In this document: positions 51,809 to 60,810 of the stretch, in pieces
Layout: every line of letters begins with the position of its first letter
Numbering within the stretch: position 1 is the first letter of the stretch
Source of the DNA: Burkholderiaceae bacterium
Lineage (GTDB): Bacteria; Pseudomonadota; Gammaproteobacteria; Burkholderiales; Burkholderiaceae_C
Assembly: GCA_018780645.1 (NCBI GenBank)
Contig: JADMJJ010000020.1
Span: 1 to 64,000 of the forward strand
Length of the DNA stretch: 64,000 bases
Reading direction: 5' to 3'
Made by a program: the position numbers and the translations under genes
The notes under the pieces: model-generated
The model's database searches: none
Seen by the model: the letters and a program-made list of their open reading frames with translations, nothing else
Told to the model about the DNA's origin: nothing

Positions 51809-52810
51809 ATGAAGATGTTCAAGCAAGGCGCGCGGCTGCGTACCCTCTGGTGTGGCGCTGCGGCGACCCTGTTGCTGGTGGCCTGCGGTGGCGGGGGCGG
51901 TCAGGTCGAGCCTTTTGCGCCGACGCGCATTATTGCCCTGGGCGATGAGTTAAGCCTGATCACGCCAACGAGCAAGAAGTACTCGGTCAACGCGCTGGTC
52001 ACCCAGACCGATGCCACGCTGCCCGACAAGCTTGACTGCAAGACCTATCCGATCTGGGTGCAGACCGTTGCCACCAACTTCGGCCTGGTGTTTCCGCAGT
52101 GCAATCCTGACAACGTGGTCACGACCAATGGCTTGATGTATGCCCAGGTCGGCGCCAAGGTGGCCGATGTCAAGGCGCAGATCGATGCCCATCTGGCCAG
52201 TGGCAGCTTCAACCCCAAGGACCTGGTGACGGTGCTGGCGGGTATGAATGACGTGCTGGAACTTTACAACCAGTATCCCGCGCAGAGCCAGGGCGCCCTG
52301 CAGGCGCTGGCGGAGCAGCGCGGCCAGGCGCTGGCCGAGCAGGTCAACCGCATCGTCAATGCCAATGGCCGTTCGATCTTTGTGCTGATGCCGGACATGG
52401 GCCTGACCCCGTTTGCCCTGACGGAAAAGGCCAACAAGCCCGCCAGCGGCAGCGACCTGGACCGCGCCGCCTTCCTGACCAGCCTGAGCGCACGCTTCAA
52501 CAGCAAGCTGCGGCTGGGTGTCATCAATGACGGCCGGCTGATCGGCCTGGTCAATGGCGCCGAGATGACGCAGCTGATCGCCACCTTCCCCGGCGGGTAC
52601 GGCTTTGCCAATATCGACAAACCGGCCTGCAATGTGGCCCTGCCCGATTGCACGACCAAGACCCTGACCTCGACCACCGATGCCGCCGGTACCGTGACCA
52701 AGGCCGACGCACTGACGTGGCTTTGGGCCGATGACACACGCTTCGGCGCCGGCATGCATGCCCGCCTGGGGTCGACCGCCTATCAGGCGGCCAGCATCCA
52801 CCCGTTCTGA
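51809..52810 (+). CDS. GDSL-like lipoprotein lacking catalytic Ser and His
   Basis: 333 residues from the ATG at 51809; the lipobox LLLVACGGGGG predicts a lipid anchor at Cys26. It has the SGNH/GDSL fold: block III is normal (LAGMNDVLEL), but block I reads IIALGDELSL, with Glu47 where the nucleophile Ser belongs, and block V reads WADDTRFGAG, with Arg where the catalytic His belongs. The downstream paralog keeps both residues. It is probably a non-catalytic or altered member; it may belong to a conserved GDE-type subgroup. A strong terminator follows. Confidence 0.85.
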   Translation: MKMFKQGARLRTLWCGAAATLLLVACGGGGGQVEPFAPTRIIALGDELSLITPTSKKYSVNALVTQTDATLPDKLDCKTYPIWVQTVATNFGLVFPQCNPDNVVTTNGLMYAQVGAKVADVKAQIDAHLASGSFNPKDLVTVLAGMNDVLELYNQYPAQSQGALQALAEQRGQALAEQVNRIVNANGRSIFVLMPDMGLTPFALTEKANKPASGSDLDRAAFLTSLSARFNSKLRLGVINDGRLIGLVNGAEMTQLIATFPGGYGFANIDKPACNVALPDCTTKTLTSTTDAAGTVTKADALTWLWADDTRFGAGMHARLGSTAYQAASIHPF

Positions 52811-52840
52811 TTCGCCGGCGGGTCTTCGTCCGCCTCGACA

Positions 52841-52865
52841 AACCCCGCCATCAGCGGGGTTTTTT
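52841..52865 (+). terminator. Intrinsic terminator between the two GDSL genes
   Basis: Stem AACCCCGC (52841-52848) with GCGGGGTT (52854-52861), loop CATCA, T run to 52865. A small hairpin CCAAGC-ACTT-GCTTGG (52961-52976) lies later in the leader of the second gene. Confidence 0.85.
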
Positions 52866-53022
52866 CATGGTGCGCAGATCGCGTTCTAGACCTGTGCGCC
52901 TAAGCCGGGTTTTCCCGGGACGCAGTCGGAAAGGGCCCGCCTATAGTGAGCGCCTGCCCACCAAGCACTTGCTTGGCGGATTCGGCATCAAGGCTTTGGC
53001 CAAAGAGACATAGGGGCATAGG

Positions 53023-54204
53023 ATGAAGCGGATTGTTGTGTGGGGTTCGGCCCTCGGTTTTGCGGCGTTCCTGGCGGCTTGCGGCGGCGGTGAGGGCACG
53101 GTTGCCGGCAGCGGCACGCCCACCGGCGCGCCCACCACCAAGGGCACGTTCACGGCCCTCGTGTCCTTCGGCGACAGCCTCAGCGATATCGGCGCCTATG
53201 CGCCGGCCACCTCGCTCACGGGCAATGGTGCGCCGCCCTACTTCGGTGGCAAGTTCACCACCAACAGCGCCACCGGCGCGGTCTGGGTCGAGAACCTGGC
53301 CAAGACCATGGGGGTGATCGTCACGCCGGCCGAGGTCGGCTTCGGTCCCAGCTCGGTGAAGTGCCCGGCCGCAGCCAATCCGGCCCTGGCCGCCAGCTGC
53401 ACCGGCTACAGCCAGGGTGGTTCGCGCGTCACCGATCCGAACGGCATCGGTCGCGCCGGTGGCGCCCTGACGGTGCCGATGAAGACCCAGATCGCCAACC
53501 ACCTGGCCCGCTTTGGCGGCTTCAAGGCCAGTGACCTGATCCTGCTCTATGGCGGCAACAACGATGTCTTCACACAGTTCGGCGCATTCACGACGGCCGC
53601 GGCCAAGGTGCAGGCCGATGCCGCAGCCGGTAAGCTGACCGCTGACCAGGCCAACGCGGCCCTGTTCGCCGCCCAGCAGTTGGCCCAGGAGGAGATGAAG
53701 AAGGCCGCGCTTGAGCTGGCGACCTATGTGAAGGACGACATCCTGGCCAAGGGCGGCAAGTATGTGGCCGTGATGACGCTCAGCGACATCGCCGACACCC
53801 CCTTTGGCAATTCGCTGCCAGCCTCCGTGCGCCCGGTGTTGACCGACCTGTCGCTTGTCTTCAACCTGTGGCTGCGCGAGGGCCTGACGGGCCAGGCGGT
53901 GCAGATCATCGACACCTATCCGATCTTCAAGGACGGGTACTCCAACCCGGCCAAATACGGCATCGTCAACAACACCGTGCCGGCCTGTGATGCCACCAAG
54001 ATCGCAGCCATCACCGGCGGCAAGGTCACCGATGGGTCCTCGCTGTTCTGCAACACGACGACCGGCGCACCCTACAACGGCCTGCGCACCGGCGCTGACG
54101 TGAACACCTGGCAGTTTGCCGATGGCGTGCACCCGACCACCGGCGGCCACAAGATCATCAGCGACGCGTTCACCACCCAGCTCAAGGCCTTTGGCTGGCT
54201 GTAA
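53023..54204 (+). CDS. SGNH/GDSL-family lipoprotein hydrolase
   Basis: 393 residues. The lipobox FLAACGGG places the lipid anchor at Cys20. Catalytic motifs are complete: VSFGDSLSDIGAY (Ser52), the Gly block YSQGGSRVTD, Asn in LLYGGNNDVFTQF and the Asp/His pair FADGVHPTTGGH near the C-terminus. It is a surface or periplasm-facing esterase or lipase of unknown substrate. It has its own transcription unit start after the upstream terminator and runs into ompW 26 bases later. Confidence 0.92.
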   Translation: MKRIVVWGSALGFAAFLAACGGGEGTVAGSGTPTGAPTTKGTFTALVSFGDSLSDIGAYAPATSLTGNGAPPYFGGKFTTNSATGAVWVENLAKTMGVIVTPAEVGFGPSSVKCPAAANPALAASCTGYSQGGSRVTDPNGIGRAGGALTVPMKTQIANHLARFGGFKASDLILLYGGNNDVFTQFGAFTTAAAKVQADAAAGKLTADQANAALFAAQQLAQEEMKKAALELATYVKDDILAKGGKYVAVMTLSDIADTPFGNSLPASVRPVLTDLSLVFNLWLREGLTGQAVQIIDTYPIFKDGYSNPAKYGIVNNTVPACDATKIAAITGGKVTDGSSLFCNTTTGAPYNGLRTGADVNTWQFADGVHPTTGGHKIISDAFTTQLKAFGWL

Positions 54205-54230
54205 GGCATCAGGCATTCAGGAGAGACTCC

Positions 54231-54869
54231 ATGAACAAGAAACTCATTCCGCTGCTGCTGGCCGTCCCGGCCCTGCTGTGTGCTCAAGGCGCTGCGGCTC
54301 AGCTGAACAGCTTCAAGCTGGGCCTGGCGTCTATCGACGTCAACTCGAGGACCACCGGCCTCAGGGGCATAGGCGTGCCCGCCGGCGGTGACCTCGAGAT
54401 CAAGGACGCCAGCACCCTGGCCATCTGCTACACGCGTGAGTTGTCGCCCCACCTGAGCGTCGAAGTTGCCCTGGGCGTGCCGCCCCGCCATGATGTGATG
54501 GCCAAGGGCCCCATCGCCTTTCTCGGTCGCGTGGCCACGGTCAAGCAGTTCGCGCCGACTGTGTTCCTGAACTACAGTTTCCTCGACGCGACATCGGCGT
54601 TCCGCCCCTTCGTCGGCATCGGCGTGAACTACACCCGCTTCATCGGCGCGAAGTCGATGATTGGCCAGAAGATCGAATTGAGCGACTCGACCGGCCTGGC
54701 CGGCCAGATCGGCGCGACCTATGCGATCAACAAGCAGTGGGGGCTTTACGGCGCCTTCATCATGGCCAAGGTGGAGAGTGATCTGGTCGCCACGGCCACC
54801 ACGGTGCAGACCACGACCATCGATTTCCGGCCCAAGGTCTTGACGATGGGCGTGAGCTACAGGTTCTGA
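54231..54869 (+). CDS. ompW: OmpW-family outer membrane protein
   Basis: 212 residues with a signal peptide (LLLAVPALLCAQGAAAQ). An eight-strand barrel pattern is seen, with TRELSPHLSVEVALGVPPRH and FAPTVFLNYSFLDATSAFRP FVGIGVNYT typical of OmpW, and a C-terminal Phe (GVSYRF) needed for barrel assembly. It forms a small outer membrane channel for hydrophobic molecules. The ribosome site is CAGGAGA. Confidence 0.9.
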   Translation: MNKKLIPLLLAVPALLCAQGAAAQLNSFKLGLASIDVNSRTTGLRGIGVPAGGDLEIKDASTLAICYTRELSPHLSVEVALGVPPRHDVMAKGPIAFLGRVATVKQFAPTVFLNYSFLDATSAFRPFVGIGVNYTRFIGAKSMIGQKIELSDSTGLAGQIGATYAINKQWGLYGAFIMAKVESDLVATATTVQTTTIDFRPKVLTMGVSYRF

Positions 54870-54906
54870 GCACGGCCCCGCGCAGGGGCACCGCTACACT
54901 TGAGCC

Positions 54907-55632
54907 ATGACCGTGCTGCTGGCTCTGGATACCTCGACCGAAACCATGGCGCTGGCGCTCATCAGCCCGGCCCGCCTGTTCACGCATGAAGGCGACTCGG
55001 GGGCTAAGTCCTCGGCCCATATGGTGCCGGAGCTGATGAAGCTGCTGGCAGCAGCCGGTCTGCGGCTTGCCGATGTCGATGGGATCGCCTTCGGCCGGGG
55101 GCCCGGCGCCTTCACCGGCCTGCGCACCGCCTGTGCCGTAGCCCAGGGACTGGCATTCGGCGCTGGCAAGCCCGTGCTGCCGCTGGACAGCCTGATGCTG
55201 GTGGCCGAGGACGCCGCCGCGCAACTGGGTGGCGATGCGGCCGCGCTGGGCACGGTCTGGGTGGCGATGGACGCCCGCATGCAGGAGATCTATGCCGCCA
55301 GCTACCGCTGGCAGGGCGGCCATTGGCAGGCCGTGGCCGAACCCGGCCTGTATGGGCCCGAAGCCTTGCAGCAGCGCTGGCGCAACGAGCTTCCCACCGT
55401 AATCGCCGGATCGGCCCTGCCGGTCTTTGCCGGCCAACTGGACACCCGGGGCGCCCGCCTGCTGCCCGCCTGTGCGGCGCGGGCGCAAAGCCTGGCCCGG
55501 CTGGCGCAGCAGCAATGGGCGCGCGGCCTGGCTGTCGACCCGGCGTTGGCGTTGCCGGTCTATGTGCGCGACAAGGTCGCCCACACCACCGCCGAGCGCG
55601 AGGCGCAGCGCAGTTCCCAGGGGGTCTCATGA
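54907..55632 (+). CDS. tsaB: tRNA t6A-modification factor TsaB
   Basis: 241 residues. The start LLALDTSTETMALALI and the loop AFGRGPGAFTGLRTACAVAQG are the family signatures of this ASKHA-fold protein, which scaffolds TsaD. The stop overlaps the rimI start by 4 bases, a widespread pairing. Confidence 0.95.
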   Translation: MTVLLALDTSTETMALALISPARLFTHEGDSGAKSSAHMVPELMKLLAAAGLRLADVDGIAFGRGPGAFTGLRTACAVAQGLAFGAGKPVLPLDSLMLVAEDAAAQLGGDAAALGTVWVAMDARMQEIYAASYRWQGGHWQAVAEPGLYGPEALQQRWRNELPTVIAGSALPVFAGQLDTRGARLLPACAARAQSLARLAQQQWARGLAVDPALALPVYVRDKVAHTTAEREAQRSSQGVS

Positions 55633-56114
55633 GCGCCCGCCTACAAGTCCAGCCGCCGCGCTGGTTGGCCATGGGGGTGCGCGATATCGCCGAGGTGCTG
55701 GCGCTGGAGCTGCGCGTCTACCCCTTCCCCTGGACCCGCGGCAATTTTGAGGACTCACTGGCCGCCGGCAACTATGCCCAGCTACTGCGCAGCGAACAGG
55801 GCCTGCTGCTGGGCTATCTGCTGGCCTTGCCCGGCTATGACGAGATGCATTTGCTGAACATCACCGTGTTGCCGCAGCAACAGGGGCAGGGCCATGCGCG
55901 CCGCATGCTGGATGCGTTAGCCGAAGCCTGCCGCGAGCGCGGTTTCAGCCAGATCTGGCTGGAGGTGAGGCAGAGCAACGCGCACGCGCGCCGCGTCTAT
56001 GCCCGCTATGGCTTTGCCGAGGTCGGCCTGCGCCGGGCCTATTACCCGGCCGAGGGCGGCATGCGGGAGGACGCGGTACTGATGAGCCTGGATCTGGCCG
56101 GGGGCGCCGCATGA
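55629..56114 (+). CDS. rimI: Ribosomal protein alanine N-acetyltransferase RimI
   Basis: 161 residues from the ATG at 55629. The GNAT fold shows VYPFPWTRGNFEDSL, the acetyl-CoA loop VLPQQQGQGHARRML and EVRQSNAHARRVYARYGF. It acetylates the N-terminus of S18 in E. coli. Both ends overlap neighbours (ATGA), so tsaB-rimI-udg is one operon. Confidence 0.93.
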   Translation: MSARLQVQPPRWLAMGVRDIAEVLALELRVYPFPWTRGNFEDSLAAGNYAQLLRSEQGLLLGYLLALPGYDEMHLLNITVLPQQQGQGHARRMLDALAEACRERGFSQIWLEVRQSNAHARRVYARYGFAEVGLRRAYYPAEGGMREDAVLMSLDLAGGAA

Positions 56115-56908
56115 ACTGGTCGGCGCGCCAGGAGGCGATGCTGGAGGCGATGGGCCTGCGCCTCTGGCAGCGCCCGCCGCCCGAAGCGATCAAGGTGAAT
56201 GACGAGGCGCCTGCGCCGCGGCAGCCTGCCAGGGCGGACCCGCCGCCGATGCGCACGCCGGCTGCGGTCCTGACTGGCGTGCCGGCAGCCGAGCGGCCCG
56301 TGGTCTTGCGCCCCAGCCAGCCGCCATCGGCCGTGTCGTCGCTCGATTGGACCGGCCTGCGCGAGGCCGTGGCCGGCTGCCAGGCCTGCAAGCTCTGCGA
56401 GGGCCGCACACAGACCGTGTTCGGTGTTGGCCATGAGCGCGCTCACTGGATGGTGGTCGGTGAGGCTCCCGGTGAGCAGGAAGATTTGCAGGGCGAGCCC
56501 TTTGTCGGCACCGCCGGCCGGCTGCTCGACAGCATGTTGCGCGCCATCGCCCTGAGCCGCGGCGAGGCGGCGCCCGAGCGTTCGGTCTATATCGCCAACA
56601 CCCTGAAGTGCCGCCCGCCGCGCAACCGCAATCCGGAGCCCGAGGAATTGGCGCGTTGCGAGCCCTTCCTGCTGCGCCAGGTCGAGCTGGTGCAGCCGCG
56701 CATCATCCTGGCCATGGGGCGTTTTGCCGTGCAGTCGCTGCTTCGCAGCAGCGAGCCCATCGGACGCCTGCGCGGCCGCGTCCACCAGTTCCACGGTGTG
56801 CCCCTGATCGTGACCTATCACCCGGCCTATCTGCTGCGCAACCTGACCGACAAGGCCCGCGCCTGGGAGGACCTGTGCCTGGCCCTGGATACCCTGCAAT
56901 CTGCATGA
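56111..56908 (+). CDS. Uracil-DNA glycosylase, family 4/5 type
   Basis: 265 residues. The first 80 are a Pro-rich linker. The catalytic domain has CQACKLCEGRTQTVFGVG, the active-site motif VVGEAPGEQEDLQGEPFVGT, the second Cys set around CRPPRNRNP and ELARCEPFLL, and VTYHPAYLLRN as the third motif. Four cysteines suggest the [4Fe-4S] cluster of the type-4 enzymes. It removes uracil from DNA. Confidence 0.93.
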   Translation: MNWSARQEAMLEAMGLRLWQRPPPEAIKVNDEAPAPRQPARADPPPMRTPAAVLTGVPAAERPVVLRPSQPPSAVSSLDWTGLREAVAGCQACKLCEGRTQTVFGVGHERAHWMVVGEAPGEQEDLQGEPFVGTAGRLLDSMLRAIALSRGEAAPERSVYIANTLKCRPPRNRNPEPEELARCEPFLLRQVELVQPRIILAMGRFAVQSLLRSSEPIGRLRGRVHQFHGVPLIVTYHPAYLLRNLTDKARAWEDLCLALDTLQSA

Positions 56909-56944
56909 CCATGGTCGCGCCGCGCGCCCGGAGGACTGTTGCGC

Positions 56945-59020
56945 ATGTCGGCAACTGAACTGCTTGATGCCCAGGCGGAGCTGGCCCGTTTTCGCCTGCT
57001 GGCCAACAACCTGCCGGTGCTGATCGCCGTCTATGAGGCCAGCACCAGCGCCTGCCTGTTCGCCAACCGCCAGTACGCGGATGCCTTTGGCTGGACCGAA
57101 ACCTCACTGTTGGGCCGGCACTTCGCCGACGTCATCGGGCCCGAGGCCGCGGCGGTGATTCAGCCGCATGTCGACACGCTGCTGCGCACCGGCCAACCGG
57201 TCCTTTACGAGCGGCGTGCGCCTGCGGCCAACGGCCTGGGCGAGCGCTGGATCGAGGTCAACCTGCTGCCGCAACTGGATGTTGACGGCACCGTGCTGGC
57301 CACCTTTGTGCTGATTTCCGACATCACCCGCCACCGCCGGGCCGAACGTGCGGCGCGCGAGTCTGAGGAGCGCCTGGGTAAATTCATGCAGGCCAGCCTG
57401 GAGGGCATCGTCTTCCATCGCGACGGCCTGATCACCGACGCCAACCCGCCGGCCTGCGAACTGCTGGGCCATACGCTGGAGGAACTGCTGGGCCGCAGCA
57501 CGCTCAGCTTCATTGCCCCCGAGGCGGTGCACAAGGTCCAGCAGGTCATCCGCTCGCGGGAAGAGACCCGCTATGAAAGTGTGCTGCTGCACAAGAGCGG
57601 TGCGCATATCCCGGTCGAGTTCATCGTACGCAGCATGATGTTCGGCGGCGAGCTGCAGCGCATGACCATCATCCGCGATCTTCGCGACCGCCTGGAGGCG
57701 CAGGCCCGCATCCATCATCTGGCCCATCACGATGCGCTGACCGGCCTGCCCAACCGCATGGCCTTCATGGAGCATCTGCAGCGCTGCTGTGCCGAGGCAG
57801 CGGCCCATGGCGAGACCCTGGCCATGCTGTTTCTGGACCTTGATAACTTCAAGCGCGTCAATGACTCGCTGGGCCACCTCGAAGGCGATGTCCTGCTGCG
57901 CACCGTGGCCCAGCGCCTGACCGGCGCGCTGCGCAGCACCGACCGGGTGGCCCGTTTCGGCGGTGACGAGTTCGTGCTGCTGCTGCGGCCGGTGCTGGGC
58001 CGCGACCAGGTGGATGGCGTCGCCCGCCGCCTGCTGGCCGATGTGGAGCATCCGGTGATGGCCGGCGGCCGGCCCTTGTCGGTCACGCCGTCGATAGGCA
58101 TCGCCCTGTTCCCCGAACAGGCCAGCGGCCCCGAACAGCTGATACAGCGTGCCGACATGGCCATGTATCAGGCCAAGGCCCTGGGCCGGGCCAACCACCA
58201 GTTCTTCGATTCCGCCACGGCGGCCCTGGCCCTGGACGAGCTGGTGCTGGAAAGCCAGCTGGCCCACGGGCTGAGCCATGACGAGTTCGTGCTGCATTTT
58301 CAGCCCCAGCTGCAGATAGCCGATGGCCACCTGGTCGGCGCCGAGGCCCTGATTCGCTGGCAGCACCCGACCCGCGGTCTGCTGACACCGGAGTCCTTTA
58401 TCGGCGTCGCCGAACAACTGCGCCTGATGCTGCCGCTGGGCGAGTGGATACTGCGTGAGGCGGCGCGCTGCGCACGGCGCTGGCATGACAACGGCCTGGC
58501 TGCGGTGCCGGTGGCGGTCAATCTGTCCAGCATGCAGTTCCGCCTGGAGGGCTTCGCCGCCTCGGTGGCGCGCATCCTGGCGGAGGAGGGCGTGCCCGGC
58601 GAGTGGCTGGAGCTGGAGCTGACCGAGCGCATGCTGATGGACGACCTGCCGTTGATGCGCAAGACCTTGATCGAGCTGAAGGCGCTGGGCCTGCAGATTT
58701 CCGTCGATGACTTTGGCACCGGCCACACCCTGCTCAGCCACCTGACGCAGCTGCCGATCGACAAGCTCAAGGTCGATCGGCAGTTCGTCGAGGCCCTGCC
58801 GGACGATGCCGGCGCGCTGGCGATCACCCGCGCCATCGTGCAGATGGCCAGGGGGTTGGGTTTCACGGTGATCGCAGAGGGCGTGCAGAACCAGGCCCAG
58901 GTAGACCTGTTGGCACAGTGGGGCTGCGAGCAGGTCCAGGGGCTGGCCCTGGGCGGACCGCTGCCGGTGGCCGAGTTCGAGACCTGGGTGGCGCAACGCC
59001 GTTGGCCGGTGCTGGGCTGA
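56945..59020 (+). CDS. PAS-PAS-GGDEF-EAL c-di-GMP protein
   Basis: 691 residues from ATG 56945; TTG 56939 is closer to the GGAGG site and also possible. Two PAS domains (about 15-130 and 145-265) precede a GGDEF domain with intact RFGGDEF (339-343) and I-site RSTD (330-333), and an EAL domain with EAL at 467-469, VDDFGTGHTLLSHLTQLP and LKVDRQFVEALP. Both active sites look intact, so it may make and break c-di-GMP in response to signals read by the PAS domains. No membrane helix is present. Confidence 0.92.
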   Translation: MSATELLDAQAELARFRLLANNLPVLIAVYEASTSACLFANRQYADAFGWTETSLLGRHFADVIGPEAAAVIQPHVDTLLRTGQPVLYERRAPAANGLGERWIEVNLLPQLDVDGTVLATFVLISDITRHRRAERAARESEERLGKFMQASLEGIVFHRDGLITDANPPACELLGHTLEELLGRSTLSFIAPEAVHKVQQVIRSREETRYESVLLHKSGAHIPVEFIVRSMMFGGELQRMTIIRDLRDRLEAQARIHHLAHHDALTGLPNRMAFMEHLQRCCAEAAAHGETLAMLFLDLDNFKRVNDSLGHLEGDVLLRTVAQRLTGALRSTDRVARFGGDEFVLLLRPVLGRDQVDGVARRLLADVEHPVMAGGRPLSVTPSIGIALFPEQASGPEQLIQRADMAMYQAKALGRANHQFFDSATAALALDELVLESQLAHGLSHDEFVLHFQPQLQIADGHLVGAEALIRWQHPTRGLLTPESFIGVAEQLRLMLPLGEWILREAARCARRWHDNGLAAVPVAVNLSSMQFRLEGFAASVARILAEEGVPGEWLELELTERMLMDDLPLMRKTLIELKALGLQISVDDFGTGHTLLSHLTQLPIDKLKVDRQFVEALPDDAGALAITRAIVQMARGLGFTVIAEGVQNQAQVDLLAQWGCEQVQGLALGGPLPVAEFETWVAQRRWPVLG

Positions 59021-59061
59021 GTCCACCGGGGGCGCAAAGGGCGGGCTCCTAGAATGCCCGC

Positions 59062-60147
59062 ATGCAAAGTACCGCTCCAACTTCTCTCGCCGCCGTGATC
59101 GAGCAGCAGATCCTGCAGGCCGGTGGCTGGCTACCCTTTGATCGCTTCATGGCCCTGGCCCTGTACGAGCCCGGCCTTGGCTACTACGCCAACCAGAGTC
59201 CTAAGTTCGGGCTGATGCCTTCCAGCGGTTCGGACTTCGTCACCGCGCCGGAGCTGTCGCCGCTGTTCGGTCAGGCCCTGGCGCGCCAGCTCGGCCAGGC
59301 ACTGCAGGCCACGGCCACCACCGAGTTGTGGGAGTTCGGTGCCGGCTCGGGGGCGCTGGCCGAGCAGTTGCTGGACGCGCTGGGTGATCAGGTGCGCGGG
59401 TACACCATCGTCGATCTGTCCGGCAGCCTGCGTGCCCGTCAGGCGCAACGGCTGGCGCGCTTTGGCGACAAGGTGCGCTGGCTGGCCGAGCTGCCCGCGC
59501 AGATCGAGGGGGTGGTCGTCGGCAACGAGGTGCTGGATGCGATGCCGGTGCAACTGCTGCACTGGGATGGTGACCAATGGCGGGAGCGTGGGGTCACCGT
59601 CGGTGCCCCGGGCTTTGCCTGGGCCGACCGGCCTGCCCATTTACGGCCACCGGTGGACGGCGTCTTCGTGCCCGGCGCGGTGATCGAGATCCACCCGCAG
59701 GCGGAGGCCTTTGTGCGCACGCTCGGTGAGCGCCTGCTGCGCGGCGCCGTGTTCCTGCTGGACTACGGATTCCCCGAGGCCGAGTACTACCACCCGCAGC
59801 GCAGTGGCGGCACCCTGATGTGCCACCGCCTGCACCAGAGCGATATGGACCCGCTGGTCGATGTCGGCCTGAAGGACATCACCGCCCACGTCAACTTCAC
59901 CGGCATCGCGCTGGCAGCCCAGGAGGCCGGTCTGGAGGTGCTGGGCTACACCTCGCAGGGCCGCTTTCTGCTGAACTGCGGACTGACTGAGCTGTTGCAG
60001 GGCGCCGATTTCCGCACCCTGGCCCCGGCTCAGAAGCTGATTGCCGAGCACGAGATGGGCGAGTTGTTCAAGGTGATCGGCTTGGTGCGGGGCGAGGTGT
60101 TTGACGCGCTGGGCTTCGCGCAGGGGGATCGCAGCCACCGACTCTAG
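59062..60147 (+). CDS. SAM-dependent methyltransferase, MidA/NDUFAF7 family
   Basis: 361 residues. The family start is GWLPFDRFMALALYEPGLGY YANQ, then DFVTAPELSPLFG, the SAM loop LWEFGAGSGALAEQLLDALG and VVVGNEVLDAMPVQLLHW. The mitochondrial homologue methylates an Arg in complex I; the bacterial substrate is not established. It lies 41 bases after the GGDEF-EAL gene. Confidence 0.92.
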   Translation: MQSTAPTSLAAVIEQQILQAGGWLPFDRFMALALYEPGLGYYANQSPKFGLMPSSGSDFVTAPELSPLFGQALARQLGQALQATATTELWEFGAGSGALAEQLLDALGDQVRGYTIVDLSGSLRARQAQRLARFGDKVRWLAELPAQIEGVVVGNEVLDAMPVQLLHWDGDQWRERGVTVGAPGFAWADRPAHLRPPVDGVFVPGAVIEIHPQAEAFVRTLGERLLRGAVFLLDYGFPEAEYYHPQRSGGTLMCHRLHQSDMDPLVDVGLKDITAHVNFTGIALAAQEAGLEVLGYTSQGRFLLNCGLTELLQGADFRTLAPAQKLIAEHEMGELFKVIGLVRGEVFDALGFAQGDRSHRL

Positions 60148-60167
60148 ATCGCCATCCCTTGCCCAAC

Positions 60168-60195
60168 AAAAAAGGCGGTGCCAAGCACCGCCTTT
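60168..60195 (-). terminator. Intrinsic terminator of the minus-strand PEP-CTERM gene
   Basis: Stem AAAGGCGGTGC (60171-60181) with GCACCGCCTTT (60185-60195), 3-base loop. On the minus strand the stem ends in a run of six T. It also lies after the convergent midA gene and may serve both. Confidence 0.8.
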
Positions 60196-60220
60196 GCCTC
60201 ACGCACGACGACCGTCGGGT

Positions 60221-60706
60221 TCAGGCACCCTTGCGGCGACGGGCCAAGAAGCCAATCGCACCGAGGCCGGCCAGCATCAGCGCGTAAGTCTCGGGTTCCG
60301 GCACAGGGGCCAGCGTGACATTGCCGGTGTAGGACGAGCCGGCCGACATCGAAACGCCGGTCACCTGGATGGAGTAGGTGCCCGGGGCCAGCAAGGCCGG
60401 CACCACGGCGGCCGTGTACTGCTGGAACAGGCTGCCGCCAAGAGCGGTATCAACATTGTTGTAGACGAACGGTCCGCCGATCCATGTCACTGATTTGACA
60501 TCGAATCCGGCGGTGCTGTTGACGTCGGGCGTGAGCACCGCCGTGACACTGGCGTTCGTTAACAACATCGGTGTCAGGATGGTGAAGTCAAAGGTGTCAC
60601 TGGCAAAACCGGTGAACGAGCCTGATGCCGTGAACACCGTGTTGGCATAGGAGCCAGTCGCGGCAACCGCCAGCAGCGACGCGGCAACAAGAGTCTTCAA
60701 TTTCAT
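60221..60706 (-). CDS. PEP-CTERM sorting domain protein (FxDxF-like)
   Basis: 161 residues from the ATG at 60706 with GGAGG upstream. The signal peptide is MKLKTLVAASLLAVAATGSYA. The mature part opens TVFTASGSFTGFASDTFDF, resembling the FxDxF subgroup of PEP-CTERM proteins. The sorting signal is APVPEPETYALMLAGLGA plus RRRKGA. A second in-frame ATG with its own strong ribosome site lies at 60853, which would add 49 residues before the signal peptide. Confidence 0.87.
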   Translation of the reverse strand: MKLKTLVAASLLAVAATGSYANTVFTASGSFTGFASDTFDFTILTPMLLTNASVTAVLTPDVNSTAGFDVKSVTWIGGPFVYNNVDTALGGSLFQQYTAAVVPALLAPGTYSIQVTGVSMSAGSSYTGNVTLAPVPEPETYALMLAGLGAIGFLARRRKGA

Positions 60707-60810
60707 ACCTACCTCCAAATTATTTGGGCCGACGGACATGTCCGCCTTCGATTGCAGTTTTACGCTCGCATTTCGAGCGACGGCACCCCATGGATAGGGG
60801 GCCAAGGTAC

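Noticed and set aside
52942-52947. TATAGT before the second GDSL gene as a promoter
   Set aside because: The -35 position reads GACGCA; too weak to report as a feature.
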